Below, piece by piece: positions 60,951 to 64,000 of a stretch of DNA of 64,000 bases (position 1 is its first letter; each line of letters opens with the position of its first letter). The DNA lies in contig NZ_JAHVHV010000002.1 of NCBI RefSeq assembly GCF_019802085.1, positions 496,001-560,000 on the forward strand, given 5' to 3'. The notes under the pieces are model-generated. The model did not search any database. It saw only the letters and a list, made by a program, of their open reading frames with translations, and was not told where the DNA came from. Source of the DNA: Ferrimonas balearica. Lineage in GTDB: Bacteria; Pseudomonadota; Gammaproteobacteria; Enterobacterales; Shewanellaceae. Made by a program: the position numbers and the translations under genes.

Positions 60951-61601
60951 ATGACCTCATCGCCAAATCCCGCCGGCCGTCCCCGCCAATCCCAGGGCCA
61001 GGGCAGCGAGGTGCGCCAACGCCTGTTGGACGCCGCCCGCGACCAGTTTGCCCGGCGCCCCTACGCCAAGGTCTCCACCCGGGAGCTGGCGGCCGCGGCC
61101 CAGAGCAACATCGGCATGATCCGTTATTACTTCGGCAGCAAGGCCGGGCTGTTCGAGGCGATGTTTGCCGAGCTGTTCCACCCCCTGATGCGCCAGTTCA
61201 GCGAACAGCTGATGGGCCGGGACGGGGTCTCCATCGAGGGGATCATCCGGGCCTACTACGAGGTGATGGGCCGGCATCCGGACCTGCCCCGCCTGGTGCA
61301 GCAGGTGATGTCCCTGGGTTCGGACGACCAGCAGCGCCAGATCCTCACCCGGGCGATGTTCCAATCCGACCAGATGGCGGCGCTGGACCGGGCCCTGGCC
61401 CGTCCCGGTCTGCTGCGCCCCGGGGTGGATCCCCAGCTGGCCAAGATCTCCCTGATGGGGGTGCTGGTTTTCCCCTTCCTGATCCCCCAGGGGATCAAGC
61501 AGTACAACGGCATCGAGTTGACCCCACCCTTCCTGCGCCGCCTGGCGCGTCACCAAGCGGCCATGCTGCAGCACGGCCTCCTGGCAGAGAACGCACAATG
61601 A
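60951..61601 (+). CDS. TetR-family regulator
   Basis: A 216-residue protein with the TetR_N helix-turn-helix near residues 22-66 (RQRLLDAARDQFARRPYAKVSTRELAAAAQSNIGMIRYYFGSK) and an alpha-helical C-terminal domain. The stop overlaps the adaptor gene start by 4 nt, so it is cotranscribed with and presumably represses the efflux genes. Its 138-bp upstream gap holds a CACTTCGCGTG dyad (60914-60924) that may be its operator. Confidence 0.92.
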   Translation: MTSSPNPAGRPRQSQGQGSEVRQRLLDAARDQFARRPYAKVSTRELAAAAQSNIGMIRYYFGSKAGLFEAMFAELFHPLMRQFSEQLMGRDGVSIEGIIRAYYEVMGRHPDLPRLVQQVMSLGSDDQQRQILTRAMFQSDQMAALDRALARPGLLRPGVDPQLAKISLMGVLVFPFLIPQGIKQYNGIELTPPFLRRLARHQAAMLQHGLLAENAQ

Positions 61602-62893
61602 AACTGACCCCCTCCAAACGCTGGCTGCCCCTGGGCGTGCTCGCCGGCATCCTGATCCTGGCCCTGAGCGTATTGCTGCGCCCCAGCCCGCCGGTGAACA
61701 CCACCTACGACCGGGCCCGCCTGGTGTCCGTCACCCAGGTGACCGAGGCGGAGCTGGCCCCGCAGATCACCGGCTTCGGCCGGGTGCAGCCCAAGGTGGT
61801 GTGGCAGGCGCTGGCGGAGGTGGGGGGCCAGGTGGTCTACCGCAATCCGGAGCTGGAGCCGGGGCGGCTGCTCAAGGCTGGCACCTTGCTGCTCTCCATC
61901 GACCCCCTGGAGTACGAGCTGCGCCTGGCCCAGGCCAAAGCGGACGACAACAGCGCCCAGGCCCAGCTCAACCGGCTGGACCAGAGCGAGGCCAACCTGC
62001 AGGCCTCGTTGGCCCTGGAGCAGGATCGGTTGCGCCTGGCGGAGGCGGAAACCCAGCGCAAGGCGTCGCTCCACGAACGGGGGCTGATCTCCCAGTCGGA
62101 GCTGGACAATCAGCGCCAGAGCCTGTTGTCCCAGCGTCAGCTGGTGCAGGAGCTTCAGAACCAGATCACCTTGCTGCCCGGCGACCGGGCGGTGGCCGAG
62201 GCCCAGCTCAAGGTGGCCCAGGCGGCGGTGGCGGACGCCGAACGGCGGCTGCGCCAGACCCAGGTGGTGCTGCCGATGGACGCCCGCATCGCCGAGGTGT
62301 CGGTGGAGCAGGCCCAGGTGGCCACTCAGAACCAGGTATTGGTGGAGGCCCACGGCATCGACCGCATGGAGGTGGAGGCCCAGGTGGCCCTGCACGACAT
62401 GCGCGCCCTGCTCGGCGGCGTCGCGCCCCGTTCCGGCACCGAGCTGCCCCGAGTGGAGGCCCTGGGGCTCAGCGGCACCCTGACCCTCAGCAGCGGCGAT
62501 TTCCAGGCCCAGTGGCCGGCCCGGGTCACCGGTGTGCGCGAGGCGGTGGATCCCAACCAGGCCACCGCCGGGGTGCTGATGGAGGTGCGCCAGGATTACC
62601 GCAGCCTGTCACTGACCGAGCGGCCGCCCCTGGTCAAGGACCTCTTTGTCCGCGCCACCTTGCAGGGCCCGACCCAGCAGGTGCTGACGGTACCCGCCGC
62701 GGCGCTGCGCCAGAACCGGCTTTACCTGATGGACGACGAGGCGCGGCTGGTGATCCGGCCGGTGGAGGTGCTGTTCCGCCACGGCGAACGGGTGGCCGTC
62801 AAGGGCGATATCCAGCCCGGTCAGCGCGTGGTGCTCACCGATCTCATCCCCGCCGTTGAGGGGATGGCCCTGCGCACGGAGTCCGAGCAATGA
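61598..62893 (+). CDS. RND efflux periplasmic adaptor (HlyD/MFP)
   Basis: A 431-residue protein. An N-terminal membrane anchor or signal (about 9-27, hydrophobic) is followed by a lipoyl/barrel-sandwich half (about 60-110, TGFGRVQPKVVWQALAEVGGQVVY), a long coiled coil (about 110-225, rich in Gln, Ala and Glu) and beta-barrel and membrane-proximal domains. It links an RND pump to an outer-membrane channel. Translationally coupled to both neighbours. Confidence 0.93.
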   Translation: MKLTPSKRWLPLGVLAGILILALSVLLRPSPPVNTTYDRARLVSVTQVTEAELAPQITGFGRVQPKVVWQALAEVGGQVVYRNPELEPGRLLKAGTLLLSIDPLEYELRLAQAKADDNSAQAQLNRLDQSEANLQASLALEQDRLRLAEAETQRKASLHERGLISQSELDNQRQSLLSQRQLVQELQNQITLLPGDRAVAEAQLKVAQAAVADAERRLRQTQVVLPMDARIAEVSVEQAQVATQNQVLVEAHGIDRMEVEAQVALHDMRALLGGVAPRSGTELPRVEALGLSGTLTLSSGDFQAQWPARVTGVREAVDPNQATAGVLMEVRQDYRSLSLTERPPLVKDLFVRATLQGPTQQVLTVPAAALRQNRLYLMDDEARLVIRPVEVLFRHGERVAVKGDIQPGQRVVLTDLIPAVEGMALRTESEQ

Positions 62894-64000
62894 TCCGCTT
62901 CTTCGTTCGCCACCCCACCGCCGCCAACTTGCTGATGCTGGCCCTGCTGCTGGTGGGGTTGACCAGCGTCGGCAGCATCAAGCGGGAGACCTTCCCCGAG
63001 TTTGAGCTCAACCGCATCTCCGCCACCGTGGTCTACCCGGGGGCCTCCCCCCTGGAGGCGGAGCAGAACCTCTGCTTGCGGATGGAGGACGCGGTGGATG
63101 GCCTGGCCAACATCGAGGAGACCTTCTGCCAGGCCAGCGAAGGGGTGGCCACACTGATGCTCAAGCTCACCGATCAGGCGGACGTTTCCCGCATGCTGGT
63201 GGACGTGCAGACCCAGATCGGCGCCATCAATGACTTCCCCACGGAGATCGAGCCGCCAGTGGTGCAGGAGCTGGACTGGTCCGAGCCGGTGATCGATCTG
63301 GTGGTCACCGCGGATCTGCCCCTGCCGGAGCTCAAGGCCTACGCCGAAACCCTCAAGCGCCGGCTCAAGCTGGACGCCGGGGTGGGGTTGGTGACCGTCT
63401 CCGGCTTCTCCGATCATCAGCTGCGGGTGGAGCTCAAAGAGGCGGCCCTGCGCCGGCTCGGCCTCAGTGTCAGCGAGGTGGCCCAGGCGGTGGAGCGGCA
63501 GAACCTGATGCTGCCCAGCGGCAACATCGAAACCCAGGATCGCAACCTGCTGATCCGCTTCGATGAGCGCCGGGTGACCCCGGAGCGCCTGGGGGAGCTG
63601 GTGGTGGCCTCCGGGCGCGATGGTGCCCTGGTGCGCCTGGCGGACGTGGCCACCATCGAGGACAGGTTCGAGCTGGACGAGGAGCGCACCCTGTTCAACG
63701 GCCAGCCGGCGGCGGTGCTGAAGATCAGCAAGAACAAGGCGGAGGATGCCCTCAAGGTGAAGGAGCGGGTGTCGGCCTTTGTCGAGCAGGAGCGCGCCCA
63801 GGCCCCGGAGGGGATCACCCTGACCCTCTCCAACGACCTCTCCTCGCTGCTCTGGGATCGCCTCAGCATGATGATCAACAACGGCGGCCAGGGGATCGTG
63901 CTGGTGTTCCTGGTGATGTGGCTGTTCTTCACCCTGCGCTACTCCTTCTGGGTGGCGGCGGGGTTGCCGGTGGCCTTTCTCGGCGGCCTCTACATGATGT
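62890..64000 (+). CDS. RND efflux permease (3' part missing)
   Basis: The gene starts at an ATG overlapping the adaptor stop by 4 nt and runs off the window; about 370 residues are seen. N-terminus MIRFFVRHPTAANLLMLALL gives TM1, then a large periplasmic porter domain (about 35-330, GASPLEAEQ, MLVDVQTQIG, KISKNKAEDAL) and TM2 from about residue 335. The pattern is the AcrB/HAE-type exporter superfamily, in the branch with adaptors of the HlyD type. Substrate cannot be told from the visible part. Confidence 0.93.
   Translation, partial: MIRFFVRHPTAANLLMLALLLVGLTSVGSIKRETFPEFELNRISATVVYPGASPLEAEQNLCLRMEDAVDGLANIEETFCQASEGVATLMLKLTDQADVSRMLVDVQTQIGAINDFPTEIEPPVVQELDWSEPVIDLVVTADLPLPELKAYAETLKRRLKLDAGVGLVTVSGFSDHQLRVELKEAALRRLGLSVSEVAQAVERQNLMLPSGNIETQDRNLLIRFDERRVTPERLGELVVASGRDGALVRLADVATIEDRFELDEERTLFNGQPAAVLKISKNKAEDALKVKERVSAFVEQERAQAPEGITLTLSNDLSSLLWDRLSMMINNGGQGIVLVFLVMWLFFTLRYSFWVAAGLPVAFLGGLYMM

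Overview
The window is about 64 kb of GC-rich (roughly 60-65 %) gammaproteobacterial chromosome. The gene order yggX-mutY / trmB-yggL-glsB-yggN and hemW-rdgB-DUF4426-yggU-yggT-proC-yggS / pilT-pilU, the RpoE-ChrR cluster, and families such as DUF4056, DUF3299, DUF3833 and DUF2884 point to an Alteromonadales-type marine bacterium. A high-GC Ferrimonas-like organism is my best guess, from gene content and composition only. No phage, insertion sequence, CRISPR array or rRNA operon is visible. Genes are densely packed on both strands, with many 4-nt overlaps and convergent pairs.

Layout. 0-13.9 kb: envelope and small-molecule genes (DUF4056 lipoprotein, a beta-barrel protein next to a POTRA-less BamA/TamA-type barrel, a DcuA-type C4-dicarboxylate carrier, a LysR regulator divergent from a Bcr/CflA exporter, a DsbA-like lipoprotein with a His-rich insert, a metallo-beta-lactamase-fold protein, a large calcineurin-type phosphoesterase lipoprotein and a patatin lipoprotein). 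13.9-18.8 kb: a four-gene BMP-type nucleoside ABC importer with a terminator-like hairpin after the binding protein and a CRP-like site upstream. 19-26 kb: an ECF sigma factor/ChrR anti-sigma pair with a LON-domain gene, divergent from a lipid-modification operon (SDR, FAD oxidoreductase, DUF1365, cyclopropane-synthase-family methyltransferase, chalcone-isomerase-like protein, DUF3833 lipoprotein). The shared 120-bp gap holds two matching ECF-type promoter motifs facing opposite ways. 26-37.5 kb: FkpA-type isomerase, YaeQ, a HIT protein, a 1760-residue hybrid histidine kinase overlapping an HD-GYP response regulator, a PAP2 phosphatase and a DeaD-type RNA helicase. 37.7-40.2 kb: the three AmmeMemoRadiSam genes, arranged divergently. 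40.2-42.2 kb: glutathione transferase, prolyl-tRNA deacylase-like protein and nitroreductase.

42.3-44.5 kb is the most unusual part. Three intact tRNA-Phe genes and one tRNA-Asn gene on the minus strand are followed by a tandem series of units. Seven of these combine a rho-independent-terminator-like hairpin, a copy of the tRNA-Phe 3' end and one of two structured body sequences; an eighth is truncated. A GNAT acetyltransferase and a second copy of the tRNA promoter interrupt the series. It recalls the repeats behind tyrT in E. coli but is larger and of mixed types.

44.7-64 kb: GDSL esterase and ClpP-like lipoprotein pair; the conserved housekeeping blocks (YggX, MutY, TrmB, YggL, glutaminase, DUF2884; HemW, RdgB, DUF4426, YggU, YggT, ProC, YggS, PilT, PilU), separated by a LysR gene, a 530-bp intergenic region with a candidate small RNA, and a DUF885 peptidase-like lipoprotein; finally a TetR-adaptor-RND efflux operon that runs off the right edge.
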